Position numbers and translations under genes: made by a program. The notes under the pieces are model-generated. The model worked only from the letters and a program-made list of their open reading frames with translations. It was not told the DNA's origin and did not search any database. From the NCBI RefSeq assembly GCF_021088345.1, contig NZ_CP088156.1, forward strand, positions 1,240,001 to 1,304,000: a stretch of DNA of 64,000 bases, given 5' to 3'. Positions 10,426 to 20,015 of this stretch are shown piece by piece. Numbering within the stretch: the stretch's first letter is position 1; each line of letters begins with the position of its first letter. Source of the DNA: Bradyrhizobium ontarionense (GTDB taxonomy: Bacteria > Pseudomonadota > Alphaproteobacteria > Rhizobiales > Xanthobacteraceae).

Positions 10426-10447
10426 CCGCGCGCAATGTTGACAGAAA

Positions 10448-10768
10448 ATGGGCCTCATCATCTGCCAGACGCACGGCCGAGCCGCGATCATCGAAACCTG
10501 CGGACATGTCGCGCAGCAGATCGAGCAACGGATGGCGCCGACCGGACATCGCCTGACCATTCTGGGTCATCTCTTTGTTTGCGACGCCTGCTTCGATGAG
10601 CTGGGCTTCGATCGCTTCGCCAGCCTGACAGAAATGCCGATCGAGGAAGCCATCGACGTCGACGATGGACGTTGGCAATTGTACGAGGCCGCCTATGATC
10701 GCCTGGCAGGCCGGACCGTCTTCTGTCTGGATTGCGTTGGCGACCTCGGCCTTCGCTCTGCCCCATGA
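10448..10768 (+). CDS. Small Cys/His-rich protein, putative zinc-binding, 106 residues
   Basis: Family not recognised. Cys and His are spaced as potential metal ligands: CQTHG near residue 6, CGH near 18, VCDAC near 45 and FCLDC near 93. There is no signal peptide or membrane helix, so it is probably cytoplasmic. The stop overlaps the next ATG as ATGA, indicating translational coupling with the 77-residue membrane protein. A deletion-bearing copy of both genes lies at 8202-8373, so the pair has travelled as a unit. Lies 22 bp downstream of the secreted hydrolase. Confidence 0.65.
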   Translation: MGLIICQTHGRAAIIETCGHVAQQIEQRMAPTGHRLTILGHLFVCDACFDELGFDRFASLTEMPIEEAIDVDDGRWQLYEAAYDRLAGRTVFCLDCVGDLGLRSAP

Positions 10769-10998
10769 TCCGCTTCTCGGCACGATGGAAGAAGGTGACG
10801 CTCGGCATCTATGTCATCGGCGTCATTGCGTTCGGTCTTTGGATGCTCTGGAACATCTACGATAATGGGGGCTTCAGCCGATCGCATACGCCCGTGGACT
10901 TCCTCGTGGCCGCAGAGCTCAATTTTGCATTGATCCTGTTGTGGCCTCTGGTTCTGATCCTGTTGTTGCTGTTCTGGCTCGGCCTTCTTCTCCGCTAG
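10765..10998 (+). CDS. Small two-helix membrane protein, 77 residues
   Basis: Family not recognised. A basic start (MIRFSARWKK) leads into helix 1 (VTLGIYVIGVIAFGLWMLW). A short polar loop with NIYDNGGFSRSHTP follows, then helix 2 (FALILLWPLVLILLLLFWLGLLL). The ATG at 10765 overlaps the stop of the Cys-rich gene. The frame is open upstream of it, but that part is in the coding region of the previous gene. The ATGA junction is conserved in the decayed copy at 8329, which supports this start. Confidence 0.65.
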   Translation: MIRFSARWKKVTLGIYVIGVIAFGLWMLWNIYDNGGFSRSHTPVDFLVAAELNFALILLWPLVLILLLLFWLGLLLR

Positions 10999-11768
10999 GC
11001 GCCGGACACCGAACATCTACCAGCCGTGCTCGTCGGGCAAATCAGGTCGAATAAGCGCGCAGCAATGGCGATCCGAGTGCCTCGCGCGTACCGAAACCGC
11101 ATCCAACCAGCCGGCGCCAAAACACGAATTTCGCCAGCGCTTTCAACACCCGACTCGCTGTCCAGTCCTGGAGGCAGAAATAATTCACTTTCGCTTTTGC
11201 CGAATTCGTGATTGTCTCTCCTCATCCCGCCTCGGTACGAGGGGCGTATCGCGATCGTCACGACACGCGAGGTGGGGAGCGATGGCCGCGGACATGCCGC
11301 AGCACGTCTCATGACGTGCGGACGAACGGCAGTTGGCGGACGTGAAGTCGCAGCGTCCTGACACCCCGATGCTGGTGTCACGCCGGTGGTGATGATGATC
11401 CGCCGGTCACGGGGGCAATCAAGCCCGGTCCCCGGGGAGACTGCGTATAAGCGTGAAGACCATCGCGCAGGGAATGCCGGGATGTCTCGGCGGCACCTGT
11501 GGTTCCTGCCCCGTGCACTCTTTTACGCACGGGGGCCATGGGGGCGGCCAGCTCCCGGCATTCCCTGCGCCCTCGTCGTTTGAGAGGGTGGGCGTCTTTC
11601 ATGACCCGGGCGCATCGTCGCCGCGGGAGATGCGGCCGCATGGGCATGTCGATGATCGTCCAGATCAGGCGCCGAACAATTACGGACCGCGACCGCAAAC
11701 CGAAAGGTTTTGGTTAATTTTGTCCTGCTAGCTCTCGGACATTGTTCTCTGACGGTGGATTCGGACGC
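10999..11768. other. 770-bp gene-poor region with one structured repeat
   Basis: I find no convincing protein gene here. The short ORFs on both strands are Arg/Pro/Ser-rich mirror frames. The only clear structure is the nested inverted repeat at 11465-11570. The ORF beginning at 11453 is a translation of that repeat. Confidence 0.5.
11465..11570. repeat. Nested palindromic element with 18-bp perfect arms
   Basis: The outer arms GCGCAGGGAATGCCGGGA (11465-11482) and TCCCGGCATTCCCTGCGC (11553-11570) are perfect reverse complements. Inside is a second perfect 8-bp stem, CCCCGTGC (11509-11516) and GCACGGGG (11527-11534), around a 10-nt loop. From memory, closely similar sequences recur between genes in Bradyrhizobium genomes, so it is called a dispersed element. 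It could also fold as a structured RNA. Confidence 0.7.
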
Positions 11769-13034
11769 ATGGCTTTCTTCTCCGGCAAGACTGCAGCACA
11801 GCAAAAGCACGATCTATTGCTGAACGAGATCTTCGAACGCAGCCGCGATTCCATTCTGGTGCTGTCCAACGGCAAGATCATCGCCTGCAACGAGGCGGCC
11901 GTCCGGTTCGGCGGCTTCCGCAACAAATCCGATCTGCTGTCACGCTCCCCGGCCGACATTGCACCCGAATTCCAGCCGGACGGGCGCCGCTCCGCCGACG
12001 TCGCCAAGGAGAACAACGCCAAGGCGACCCGCGACGGCCATACCAGCTTCGAATGGGTCACGCGCCGTGCCGACGGCTCGCAGACGCCGGTTCAGGTCAC
12101 GCTGGTGCCTGCGAAGATCGACGGTGAGCCGGTGCTGCTGAGCTATCGCCGGGACATCTCCGACATTCTGGCGGCCCGCGAGGAGAAGAAGCGCGCGCTG
12201 GACCGGCTCGCCAAGGATTTCGAGACCACGGTCGGCGCAATCGCCAATGCGATCTCCGGCGCCTCGCGCGAGGTGGAGACCACCGCGGCCTCGCTGACGA
12301 CGACGGCGGACCAGGCCGCGCAACGCGTGGCGACGGTGGCGGCAGCGTCGAACTCCGCCTCCTCCAACGTGCAGGCGGTGGCCGGCGCGACCGAGGAGCT
12401 GTCGAGCTCGGTCAGCGAGATCAACCGTCAGGTCGCGACCTCCTCGACGATCGCCGGCGAAGCGGTCGAGGCGTCTGCGCGCACCAACGACCTGGTCAAC
12501 AGCCTGGCCGATGCCGCCGCCAAGATCGGCGCGGTGACCGACATGATCAACGCGATCGCGAGCCAGACCAACCTGCTGGCGCTCAATGCGACCATCGAGG
12601 CGGCGCGTGCCGGCGACGCCGGCCGCGGCTTCGCCGTGGTCGCATCGGAGGTCAAGAGCCTGTCGAGCCAGACCGCCAAGGCGACCGAGGAGATATCAGC
12701 CCATATCAGCGCGATGCAGCGCGCCACCAGTGATACCGTCGCCGCGATCCAAGGCATCGGCGGCACCATCGGCCAGATCAGCGACATCGCCAAGACCATC
12801 GCGACCGCGGTCGATCAGCAGGGCCACGCCACGCAGGAGATCGCCCGCTCGGTCAGCCAGGCCGCGAGCGGCACCCGCGAGGTCGCCACCAACATCGGCG
12901 CCGTCAGCCAGACCGTCGATTCCGCGGGCGGCGCTGCGCGGCAGATGCTGGGCGCCGCCGGCCAGCTCGCCAAGCACGCCGACGCGCTGCGCGGCAAGGT
13001 GAAGGATTTTCTGACCGCCGTGCAGGCGGCGTAG
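11769..13034 (+). CDS. Cytoplasmic PAS-domain methyl-accepting chemotaxis protein
   Basis: Soluble chemoreceptor of 421 residues with no membrane segments. A PAS sensor domain covers about 15-130 ([22 protein letters not shown], ending [10 protein letters not shown]), followed by a coiled linker. The MCP signalling domain covers about 150-421, with the highly conserved tip [20 protein letters not shown] and [20 protein letters not shown] that binds CheA/CheW. The ligand or redox cue sensed by the PAS domain cannot be told from sequence. The ATG at 11769 ([12 protein letters not shown]) was chosen over a TTG at 11742. It stands alone, with no che genes in the window. Confidence 0.92.
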   Translation: MAFFSGKTAAQQKHDLLLNEIFERSRDSILVLSNGKIIACNEAAVRFGGFRNKSDLLSRSPADIAPEFQPDGRRSADVAKENNAKATRDGHTSFEWVTRRADGSQTPVQVTLVPAKIDGEPVLLSYRRDISDILAAREEKKRALDRLAKDFETTVGAIANAISGASREVETTAASLTTTADQAAQRVATVAAASNSASSNVQAVAGATEELSSSVSEINRQVATSSTIAGEAVEASARTNDLVNSLADAAAKIGAVTDMINAIASQTNLLALNATIEAARAGDAGRGFAVVASEVKSLSSQTAKATEEISAHISAMQRATSDTVAAIQGIGGTIGQISDIAKTIATAVDQQGHATQEIARSVSQAASGTREVATNIGAVSQTVDSAGGAARQMLGAAGQLAKHADALRGKVKDFLTAVQAA

Positions 13035-13196
13035 TTTTTCAATCGCCTCCGCGGCAGACGTTGGCGATCAGGACGGCTCCGTGAGCTCAGCTCCCGGAGC
13101 AGCTGTTTGAAGACGTGGATAGGAAACGCAACACTCGCCCGGCCTCGCGGTCGAGAGGCGGCAGCGAGGAGATGGGGCGGCATCCCCACCCACCGC

Positions 13197-13353
13197 TGTC
13201 GTCCCGGGCAAGCCTGGACGGCGCGTAAGCGTCGTCGAGGCGCCGACCCGGGATCCATACGCCGCGGCGGACGTTGCGAGAGGAGCTCGGAACCACGGGC
13301 GTGCCACCACACGGTCTCCTGTGGGTATGGATCCCGCTTTCGCGGGGATGACA
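13197..13353. repeat. Dispersed palindromic repeat, TGTCGTCCCGGGC...GATGACA type
   Basis: It contains perfect 11-bp inner arms GGGATCCATAC (13250-13260) and GTATGGATCCC (13325-13335). Its outer ends TGTCGTCCCGGGC and CGGGGATGACA are approximately complementary. It sits between the 3' ends of the convergent chemoreceptor and COQ10-like genes and occupies most of the 381-bp gap; I see nothing else there. Confidence 0.65.
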
Positions 13354-13415
13354 GCTGAGGATAAAGCGACAGCTTTGGCCCACCGTTGGCCGGGACGACA
13401 AAAAGCAAGAACGCC

Positions 13416-13889
13416 TTACGTCGACGATACCGCGGGCTTGCGGCCGTAGATTGCATCGGCCCGCTTCTCGAACGCCGCCGACATGCGCGCGAACACGGTA
13501 TCGAACATCGAGCCCATCAGCATCGCCAGCACGCGGCTCCTGAACTCATAGGCGATGAAGAACGACACCTCGCAGGCGCCCTGCTCGCGCGGCTCGAAGC
13601 CCCAACGGTTCTCCAGGCTCGAGAATGGCCCGCTGACATATTCGACCAGGATCTTGCGGCCGGCGCGATCGAGCGTGACGCGGCTGGTGAAGGTCTCCTT
13701 GACCAGCTTGAACGACACCGTCATGTCGACGACGATCACCTCAAGCCCGTCGGGCTTCTGGCTGCGCTGGCGCACCACCAGCGACTGGCACAGCGGCACG
13801 AACTCCGGGTAGCGCTCGACATCGGCGACGAGGTCGAACATCTGGTCAGCCGAGTGCGACACGCGGCGCTTGTTGGAAAATCTCTGCAT
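13416..13889 (-). CDS. COQ10/RatA-like START-domain protein (ubiquinone-binding type)
   Basis: Polyketide-cyclase/START-fold protein of the COQ10 family, whose members bind coenzyme Q and support respiratory electron transfer; the bacterial homologue RatA was named as a ribosome-association toxin. It has 157 residues: RVSHSADQMFDLVADVERYPEFVPLC is the conserved N-terminal part, then a central VSGPFSSLENRWGFEP and a C-terminal amphipathic helix SMFDTVFARMSAAFEKRADA. It lies 10 bp downstream of lipA on the same strand, a common alphaproteobacterial pairing, so the two are probably co-transcribed. Confidence 0.92.
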   Translation of the reverse strand: MQRFSNKRRVSHSADQMFDLVADVERYPEFVPLCQSLVVRQRSQKPDGLEVIVVDMTVSFKLVKETFTSRVTLDRAGRKILVEYVSGPFSSLENRWGFEPREQGACEVSFFIAYEFRSRVLAMLMGSMFDTVFARMSAAFEKRADAIYGRKPAVSST

Positions 13890-13899
13890 CTCGTCTCGA

Positions 13900-14859
13900 T
13901 CAGCGCGCGATGGCGTCGCGCGCGGCCTTCAGCTTGGCGAAATCCTCGCCGGCGTGGTGCGAGGAGCGCGTCAGCGGGCTCGCGGACACCATCAGGAACC
14001 CCTTGGTGTAGGCGACGGTCTCGTAGCCGGAAAACTCCTCCGGCGTGACGTAGCTCATCACCGCGTGGTGCTTCCTGGTCGGCTGCAGATATTGGCCGAT
14101 GGTGAGGAAATCGACCTCGGCCGAGCGCAGATCGTCCATCACCTGCAGCACCTCGTGGCGCTGCTCGCCGAGGCCGACCATGATGCCGGACTTGGTGAAG
14201 ATGGTGGGATCGATCTCCTTGACCCGCTGCAGCAGCCGGATCGAGTGGAAATAGCGGGCACCGGGACGGACCGACAGATAGTGCGACGGCACGGTCTCGA
14301 GATTGTGGTTGAAGACGTCCGGCTTGGCCGCGACCACCTGCTCCAGCGCGCCGTCCTTGCGCAGGAAGTCGGGGGTCAGCACCTCGATCGTCGTGGTCGG
14401 GCATTTGGCACGGATGGCGCGGATGGTCGCCGCGATGTGGGCGGCGCCGCCGTCGGCGAGATCGTCGCGATCGACCGAGGTGACGACGACATGGGCCAGG
14501 CCGAGCTTGAAGGTGGCCTCCGCGACATGCTCGGGCTCGCCGGCGTCGAGCGCGGCCGGCAGGCCGGTCTTGACGTTGCAGAAGGCGCAGGCCCGCGTGC
14601 AGGTGTCGCCCATGATCATGAAGGTGGCGTGCTTCTTGTCCCAGCACTCGCCGATGTTGGGGCAGCCGGCCTCCTCGCACACGGTGACCAGGCCGTTCTC
14701 GCGCACGATGTTGCGGGTGTCGGCATAGCCGCGCGTCGTCGGCGCCTTGACCCGGATCCAGGCAGGCTTTGCCGGCGAGATGGAATCCGGCCGATTCGCC
14801 TTCTCGGGATGGCGGGGGCGCAGCGGCGTGTTCGAGAGCGTGTCGACGATGGTGACCAT
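13900..14859 (-). CDS. lipA: Lipoyl synthase LipA
   Basis: Radical-SAM enzyme that inserts two sulfurs into octanoyl-lipoyl domains. It has 319 residues. The auxiliary 4Fe-4S cluster Cys are in [12 protein letters not shown] (residues about 61-72). The radical-SAM CxxxCxxC is CTRACAFC (about 87-94). The conserved C-terminal segment RSSHHAGE supplies the serine ligand of the auxiliary cluster. The start at 14859 gives [20 protein letters not shown], the normal alphaproteobacterial N-terminus. First gene of a pair with the COQ10-like gene. Confidence 0.97.
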   Translation of the reverse strand: MVTIVDTLSNTPLRPRHPEKANRPDSISPAKPAWIRVKAPTTRGYADTRNIVRENGLVTVCEEAGCPNIGECWDKKHATFMIMGDTCTRACAFCNVKTGLPAALDAGEPEHVAEATFKLGLAHVVVTSVDRDDLADGGAAHIAATIRAIRAKCPTTTIEVLTPDFLRKDGALEQVVAAKPDVFNHNLETVPSHYLSVRPGARYFHSIRLLQRVKEIDPTIFTKSGIMVGLGEQRHEVLQVMDDLRSAEVDFLTIGQYLQPTRKHHAVMSYVTPEEFSGYETVAYTKGFLMVSASPLTRSSHHAGEDFAKLKAARDAIAR

Positions 14860-14940
14860 GGGGATTCTTGCAGTTTCTGCTGAGCCCTAGCTATTCCGTG
14901 CCGCGGCGCACCGCAACCGGCTGGCCGAGTCTATCAGGGC

Positions 14941-15630
14941 ATGGCAGATATGGGCAGCGCCCACGGGCGCTCGTTCCGACTGAATCCCCTCAAAATGGCG
15001 CAAAAACCCGCACGAGCTCCCGCAGTTTCACGGCCCCGGCGCCCGGGCGCAGGCCAGCGGCTGACGCGGGCGTTCTTCGGCCGCCCCGTGCTCGAAGTGG
15101 CGCCGGACCTGATCGGCGCCACCTTCCTGGTCGACGGTGTCGGCGGGATCATCGTCGAGGTCGAGGCGTATCACCACACCGAGCCGGCGGCGCATTCGTT
15201 CCGGGGGCCAACGCCGCGGAACCAGGTGATGTTCGGGCCGCCCGGCTTTGCCTATGTCTACCGTTCCTACGGCATTCACTGGTGCGTGAATTTCGTCTGC
15301 GAGGCGGAGGGATCGGCGAGCGCGGTGCTGATCCGGGCGATCGAGCCGACCTTGGGCGTGGACGAGATGCGGCGGCGGCGCAGGCTGGAGGACGTCCGTG
15401 CGCTGTGCTCCGGGCCGGGTAAGCTGACGGAGGCGATGGGCATCACGATCGCCCACAACGGCATGGCGCTGGACGGCACGCCGATCGAGCTGTTCGCGCG
15501 GAGCGGCGCGGTCGAGGTGGTGGAAGGCGTGCGCATCGGCATCACCAAGGCAGTCGAGCTGCCCTGGCGCTACGGGCTGAAGGGTTCGCGATACCTGAGC
15601 AAGCCGTTTGCTCCGTCATCGCGAGCGTAG
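14941..15630 (+). CDS. DNA-3-methyladenine glycosylase (AAG/MPG family)
   Basis: Base-excision-repair glycosylase that removes alkylated purines. It is the mammalian-AAG-like family, unrelated to AlkA or Tag. It has 229 residues, with catalytic Glu in [18 protein letters not shown], then [20 protein letters not shown] and the [13 protein letters not shown] segment. A second possible start is the ATG at 14995 (MAQKPARA), which would remove 18 residues; neither start has a clear ribosome-binding site. The last four residues (SSRA) and the stop codon are encoded inside the dispersed repeat at 15614-15688, so the repeat has replaced the natural 3' end. Confidence 0.92.
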   Translation: MADMGSAHGRSFRLNPLKMAQKPARAPAVSRPRRPGAGQRLTRAFFGRPVLEVAPDLIGATFLVDGVGGIIVEVEAYHHTEPAAHSFRGPTPRNQVMFGPPGFAYVYRSYGIHWCVNFVCEAEGSASAVLIRAIEPTLGVDEMRRRRRLEDVRALCSGPGKLTEAMGITIAHNGMALDGTPIELFARSGAVEVVEGVRIGITKAVELPWRYGLKGSRYLSKPFAPSSRA

Positions 15631-15688
15631 CGAAGCGATCCAGGGCTGCGCGGGAGCTCTGGATTGCTTCGCTTCGCTCGCAATGACG
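15614..15688. repeat. Dispersed palindromic repeat, CGTCATCGCGAGCG type, copy 2
   Basis: It starts CGTCATCGCGAGCG and ends CGCTCGCAATGACG, with CGAAGCGATCCAG and CTGGATTGCTTCG as further complementary inner segments. It is the same family as 6026-6113. It lies between the convergent glycosylase and valS genes, overlaps the last 17 bp of the glycosylase gene and may act as a bidirectional terminator. Confidence 0.75.
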
Positions 15689-15700
15689 AGAGAGTGCGAA

Positions 15701-18568
15701 TTACCCCACGCCCTGCAGCCGGGCGAGCGCGTCCTGGAACTTGGCCTTGCGGGCCAGCGCCGCGTCGCGCTTCTCCTTCTCCTCCTCGACGAGCTCCTCG
15801 GGCGCGTTGGCGACGAACTTCTCGTTGCCGAGCTTCTTGTCGACGCGCTCGATGTCGGCCTCGGCCTTGGCGATCTCCTTGGCCAGGCGGGTGCGTTCGG
15901 CAGCGAGATCGACGACGCCCTTGAGCGGCAGCGCGGCCACCTCACCGCGCACGACGAGCTGGGCGGAGCTTTCAGGCGCGGTGTCGGCGAAGGAGATGTC
16001 GGCGACCCGGGCCATGCGCTTGATGGCCTCGAGCCAGCGCGGGGCACGCGCCTTGGTCTCGGCCGAGGCGCCGACGAGGACCAGCGGGATCAGGGTCGAC
16101 GGCGGGATGTTCATCTCGGCCCTGACAGAACGGATCGAGCTCATGAGATCGACCACCCAGCCGATCTCGGCCTCGGCCGCCTCGTCCTTGAAGCTGGCGG
16201 CATCGAACGAGATCAGCAGCGGCGGCACCAGCGGATCGCCGAAGCTTGCCGCTGACAGCGCGGCGATCTCTGCGACGGTCGGCGCGTCGGTGCGATGCGG
16301 CCAGGGCGACAAGGTCAGCAGGCTGTCGCGCTTGGCGGTCGTCTCCCACAGCGCCTCGGTGATGAAGGGCATGAAGGGATGCAGCAGCTTGAGGATCTCG
16401 TCGCGCGCCCAGGCGACCATGGCGCGGGTCTCGGCCTTGGCCGGGCCGTCCTCGCCCAACAGCGTCGGCTTGGACAGCTCGACATACCAGTCGCAATAGA
16501 CGTCCCAGACGAAGCGGTAGATCGCGTTGGCCGCGTCGTTGAAGCGATAGGCCTCGAGCGCCTCGGTGACCTCGCGCGTCGCGGCGGCCGCCTCGTGCGC
16601 GATCCAGCGGTTCAGCGTCTCCTTGGCGGCGGCCGGATCAAAGCCCTCCGGCACCGCGCAGCCGTTCATCTCGGCGAAGCGGCTGGCGTTCCAGAGCTTG
16701 TTGGCGAACTTGCGGTAGCCGTCGACGCGCTGGGTGGACAGCTTGATGTCGCGGCCCTGCGCGGCCATGGCAGCCAGCGTGAAGCGCAGCGCGTCGGCGC
16801 CGTGCTCGTCGATCAAGGCCAAGGGATCAATGACGTTGCCCTTCGACTTCGACATCTTGGCGCCCTTCTCGTCACGGACGAGCGCGTGGATGTAGACGGT
16901 CGAGAACGGCACCTCCTTCATGAAGTGGATGCCCATCATCATCATGCGGGCGACCCAGAAGAAGATGATGTCGAAGCCGGTGACCAGCACGTTGGTCGGA
17001 TAGTAGCGCTTCACCTCCGGCGCATCATCAGGCCAGCCGAGCGTCGAGAACGGCCACAGCGCCGAGGAGAACCAGGTGTCGAGGACGTCTTCATCGCGGG
17101 TGATGAAGCCGGCGCGCTTGTTGCGGTCGAGCGCCATCTCGCGGCCCTGCTCCGCCGTGATGACCTCCTGCTCGACGTAGTAGCCTATGGCGTGGCCGAC
17201 GGCCTCCTCCTCCGTCTCGGCGACGAACACCTTGCCGTCGGGGCCGTACCAGGCCGGGATCTGATGGCCCCACCACAGCTGGCGCGAGATGCACCACGGC
17301 TGGATGTTCTCCATCCAGTCGAAATAGGTCTTCTCCCAGTTGCGCGGCACGAATGTCGTCGCACCCGACCTGACCGCTGCGATCGCGGGCTGCGCAAGGG
17401 TCTTGGCGTCGACATACCACTGGTCGGTGAGATACGGCTCGATCACGACGCCGGAACGGTCGCCATGCGGCACCATGTGCGTGTTCGGCTCGACGCGCTC
17501 GAGGAAGCCGAAGGCCTCCAGCCGCTCCAGGATCTTCTTGCGCGCAGCGAAGCGCTCGACGCCGTGGAACTCACGGGCGAACTCCTCCGAGCCTTCGGGA
17601 AGGCCGCGCAGATAGTCCTCGTTGTCGGCCAGCGCGACGCAGCCTTCGCGGTCAAGGATGCTGATCTGCGGCAGGCCGTGGCGGCGGCCGACCTCGAAAT
17701 CGTTGAAGTCGTGCGCCGGGGTGATCTTGACCGCGCCGGTGCCCTTCTCCGGATCGGAATAGGTGTCGGCGACGATCGGAATCTCGCGGCCGACCAGCGG
17801 CAGGATCACGCGCTTGCCGACGAGGTGCTGATAGCGCTCATCGTCGGGATGCACCGCGACCGCGCTGTCGCCGAGCATGGTTTCGGGGCGCGTGGTCGCG
17901 ACCACGATGAAGCTCGCCGGGTCCTCGGGACTGAAGGTCCTGCCCTCGATCGGATAGCGCAGATACCAGAGATTGCCCTTGACCTCGATCTGCTGGACCT
18001 CGAGATCGGAGATCGCCGTCAGCAGCTTCGGGTCCCAATTGACGAGCCGCTTGTCCTTGTAGATCAGGCCGGCGCGGTGCAGCTCGACGAACACCTTCAC
18101 GACGGCCTTGGACAGGCCCTCGTCCATGGTGAAGCGCTCGCGGCCCCAGTCGCAGGAGGCGCCGAGCCGCTTCAGCTGGTTGATGATGGTGCCGCCGCTC
18201 TCGTCCTTCCATTGCCAGACGCGCGCGAGGAACTTCTCGCGTCCCATCTCGCGGCGGCCGGGCTGCTGGCGCTCCATCAGCTGGCGCTCGACCACCATCT
18301 GGGTGGCGATGCCGGCGTGGTCCGTGCCGGGCTGCCATAGCACGTCGCGGCCGCGCATGCGTTCGAACCGGCACAGGATGTCCTGCAGCGTGTTGTTGAG
18401 CGCGTGCCCCATGTGCAGCGATCCGGTCACGTTCGGTGGCGGGATCACGATGGTGAAGGGATCGGCCTCGCGGCGGTCGGGACGGCCGGCGGAGAACGCC
18501 CGGGCATCCTCCCAGATCAGGGACATGCGACCTTCGAGGTCGGCGGGCTGATAATTCTTCTCGATCAT
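15701..18568 (-). CDS. valS: Valyl-tRNA synthetase ValS
   Basis: Class I aminoacyl-tRNA synthetase charging tRNA-Val. It has 955 residues, a normal length. The HIGH-type motif is in [17 protein letters not shown] (near residue 45). The editing CP1 domain is central, with [11 protein letters not shown]. The KMSKS motif is in [37 protein letters not shown] segment and an anticodon-binding helical domain follow. The C-terminal arm is a coiled coil from about 890 ([20 protein letters not shown]). The frame is open 11 codons further upstream, but [12 protein letters not shown] at 18568 is the family's usual start. Confidence 0.97.
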   Translation of the reverse strand: MIEKNYQPADLEGRMSLIWEDARAFSAGRPDRREADPFTIVIPPPNVTGSLHMGHALNNTLQDILCRFERMRGRDVLWQPGTDHAGIATQMVVERQLMERQQPGRREMGREKFLARVWQWKDESGGTIINQLKRLGASCDWGRERFTMDEGLSKAVVKVFVELHRAGLIYKDKRLVNWDPKLLTAISDLEVQQIEVKGNLWYLRYPIEGRTFSPEDPASFIVVATTRPETMLGDSAVAVHPDDERYQHLVGKRVILPLVGREIPIVADTYSDPEKGTGAVKITPAHDFNDFEVGRRHGLPQISILDREGCVALADNEDYLRGLPEGSEEFAREFHGVERFAARKKILERLEAFGFLERVEPNTHMVPHGDRSGVVIEPYLTDQWYVDAKTLAQPAIAAVRSGATTFVPRNWEKTYFDWMENIQPWCISRQLWWGHQIPAWYGPDGKVFVAETEEEAVGHAIGYYVEQEVITAEQGREMALDRNKRAGFITRDEDVLDTWFSSALWPFSTLGWPDDAPEVKRYYPTNVLVTGFDIIFFWVARMMMMGIHFMKEVPFSTVYIHALVRDEKGAKMSKSKGNVIDPLALIDEHGADALRFTLAAMAAQGRDIKLSTQRVDGYRKFANKLWNASRFAEMNGCAVPEGFDPAAAKETLNRWIAHEAAAATREVTEALEAYRFNDAANAIYRFVWDVYCDWYVELSKPTLLGEDGPAKAETRAMVAWARDEILKLLHPFMPFITEALWETTAKRDSLLTLSPWPHRTDAPTVAEIAALSAASFGDPLVPPLLISFDAASFKDEAAEAEIGWVVDLMSSIRSVRAEMNIPPSTLIPLVLVGASAETKARAPRWLEAIKRMARVADISFADTAPESSAQLVVRGEVAALPLKGVVDLAAERTRLAKEIAKAEADIERVDKKLGNEKFVANAPEELVEEEKEKRDAALARKAKFQDALARLQGVG

Positions 18569-18875
18569 GGCATTTCCAGCGGGCACGGGGCCGCTTTCCA
18601 ATTCGGGATGTTGCGAACTCGTCCCGGTCTTTCGTCGCGACCTGAAAAAGCTCGCGCAAGCTGTTGGTGCTTGGGCTCTTTTGGGCTGATTCCCAGGTCG
18701 CTGACCGCGCTTTCGGAGAGCACTCCGCGATCCGCCCCGGCGGGCATCAGCCTGACAGGGCTAGAAAGCCGCCGCGGCGGGGCAAGTCAACTGTCGCGGC
18801 CAACATTGATGGCGTCTGGAACGCCGGGAGCCCTGTTCCGAGTCCGTCCGGCTGGCCCGACCAAGCCGACGGGAA
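18569..18875. other. 307-bp gap between popZ and valS
   Basis: It lies downstream of popZ and upstream of valS, both on the minus strand, so it should hold the valS promoter. No clear terminator hairpin, tRNA-type leader or gene is visible. Confidence 0.4.
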
Positions 18876-19631
18876 TCAGCGGCCGCGGGAGACCCGCTCG
18901 ATCTCGGCCTTGACGATCCGCTCGACCAGAGCCGGCAGATTGTCGTCCAGCCACGATTTGAGCATCGGACGGAGCATCTCCTTGACCAGATCCTCGAGCG
19001 TCCGGGCGTTGTTGCTCAACACGGTGTTGGCGAGCGCATTGAAAGCCGATTCGACGGCGTTGACCGTGGTCGGCGCCAGGATCGGTTGCTTCGGCGGCGC
19101 CGGCTCGAACGAGGTCTCGAAGCTCGAAGACCTCTGGTTGAGCCGCCCGGACTCGATGAACTCGATGTCGTCCTGCGGCTCCACCTTGCGGAAGGATGCC
19201 GCGGCCGGGCTTGGAGCGGGGGTCGGTGGTGCCACTGCCATGTCGTCCGTCAACTCGAGTACTTCAGGTTCGGGATCAGGCTCCGGTTGGACCGGTCGAA
19301 TCTCTGCGGCTGGAGTCGTTTCATCCAAACCCGCCAGCAATGCGTCGATGTCGTCCTGGTTGTTGCTGGCGGCCGCTGCGGCCGGTGGCGGTGGCGCGGG
19401 AGGCGGTGGCGCCGGCTTCGCAGGAGCCGCAGCAATCTTGGACGGAGGAATGTCGTTCATGACCGGCTTCGGCGCCGGCGGAGCAGCCGCGGGCTTCTCT
19501 GCCTTGACCGGTTCGGGAGCCGCAGCCTTCTCGGCTACCGGCGGCTTGCCCTCGTCATCGGCAATGATGCGCCGGATCGATGCCAGAATCTCCTCCATGG
19601 AGGGTTCTTGGACCTTCGCAGGCTGCGTCAT
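18876..19631 (-). CDS. popZ: PopZ-type polar organizing protein (DUF2497)
   Basis: Polar scaffold that self-assembles at the cell pole and tethers ParB/centromere and cell-cycle proteins in alphaproteobacteria. It has 251 residues with the family layout. A short N-terminal helix has EPSMEEILASIRRIIADDE (residues about 9-27). A long Pro/Ala/Glu-rich disordered middle follows, including runs of P and A. The C-terminal oligomerisation helices start near 205 (LEDLVKEMLRPMLKSWLDDN, then LPALVERIVKAEIERVSRG). The ATG at 19631 has GGAG six bases upstream, preferred to a TTG four codons earlier. Gene order popZ-valS is common in relatives. Confidence 0.92.
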   Translation of the reverse strand: MTQPAKVQEPSMEEILASIRRIIADDEGKPPVAEKAAAPEPVKAEKPAAAPPAPKPVMNDIPPSKIAAAPAKPAPPPPAPPPPAAAAASNNQDDIDALLAGLDETTPAAEIRPVQPEPDPEPEVLELTDDMAVAPPTPAPSPAAASFRKVEPQDDIEFIESGRLNQRSSSFETSFEPAPPKQPILAPTTVNAVESAFNALANTVLSNNARTLEDLVKEMLRPMLKSWLDDNLPALVERIVKAEIERVSRGR

Positions 19632-20015
19632 TTCCGACTCCAAATCAGCGACGCCACCGCACGCGTCGTCTCAGCGCAACTGCCCCGGGTGCCGGATCCA
19701 AGCGGCTCGGACTTCTCTTCGGACATGCCGACTTTGTCTCCAGACGAGGCCTGATCGATACAAAACAACGGAACGATACTGACCAGATCGGAGACTATTC
19801 TTAGAACAACATCCGACGCACTGCGAATCGTTCCGCGGCCATTTTGAGGCTATGTCATGGCAACAAGAATGCAAGCAACGCCAGCCGCCAAGCAGGTGGA
19901 GCACGGATTTCAACGGAGAAGCGTCACCCATCCCCCACAACCGGAACATGCGCCACAACGCAAAATCCCTCGGCCAATGGCCGAGGGATTGAGACCGAGG
20001 TTAGTTAAGATTCGA
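19632..20015. other. 384-bp gap between tolC and popZ
   Basis: It contains the tolC terminator hairpin (19964-19990) and must contain the popZ promoter. Nothing else could be supported. Confidence 0.45.
19964..19990 (-). terminator. Strong stem-loop terminator downstream of tolC
   Basis: A perfect 12-bp stem (CCCTCGGCC paired with GGCCGAGGG, extended by A/T pairs on both sides) encloses a 3-nt loop. It begins 25 bp past the tolC stop. Read leftward the stem is followed by a short T stretch only, so termination may be helped by Rho. No gene on the plus strand needs it. Confidence 0.75.

Noticed and set aside
11453..11731. 92-residue Gly/Cys-containing ORF
   Set aside because: It is the translation of the nested palindromic repeat at 11465-11570 and has no independent support.
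16295..18340. 681-codon ORF on the plus strand opposite valS
   Set aside because: The minus strand carries a complete valyl-tRNA synthetase with all motifs. The ORF is Arg/Gly/Asp-rich mirror sequence caused by high GC at third positions.
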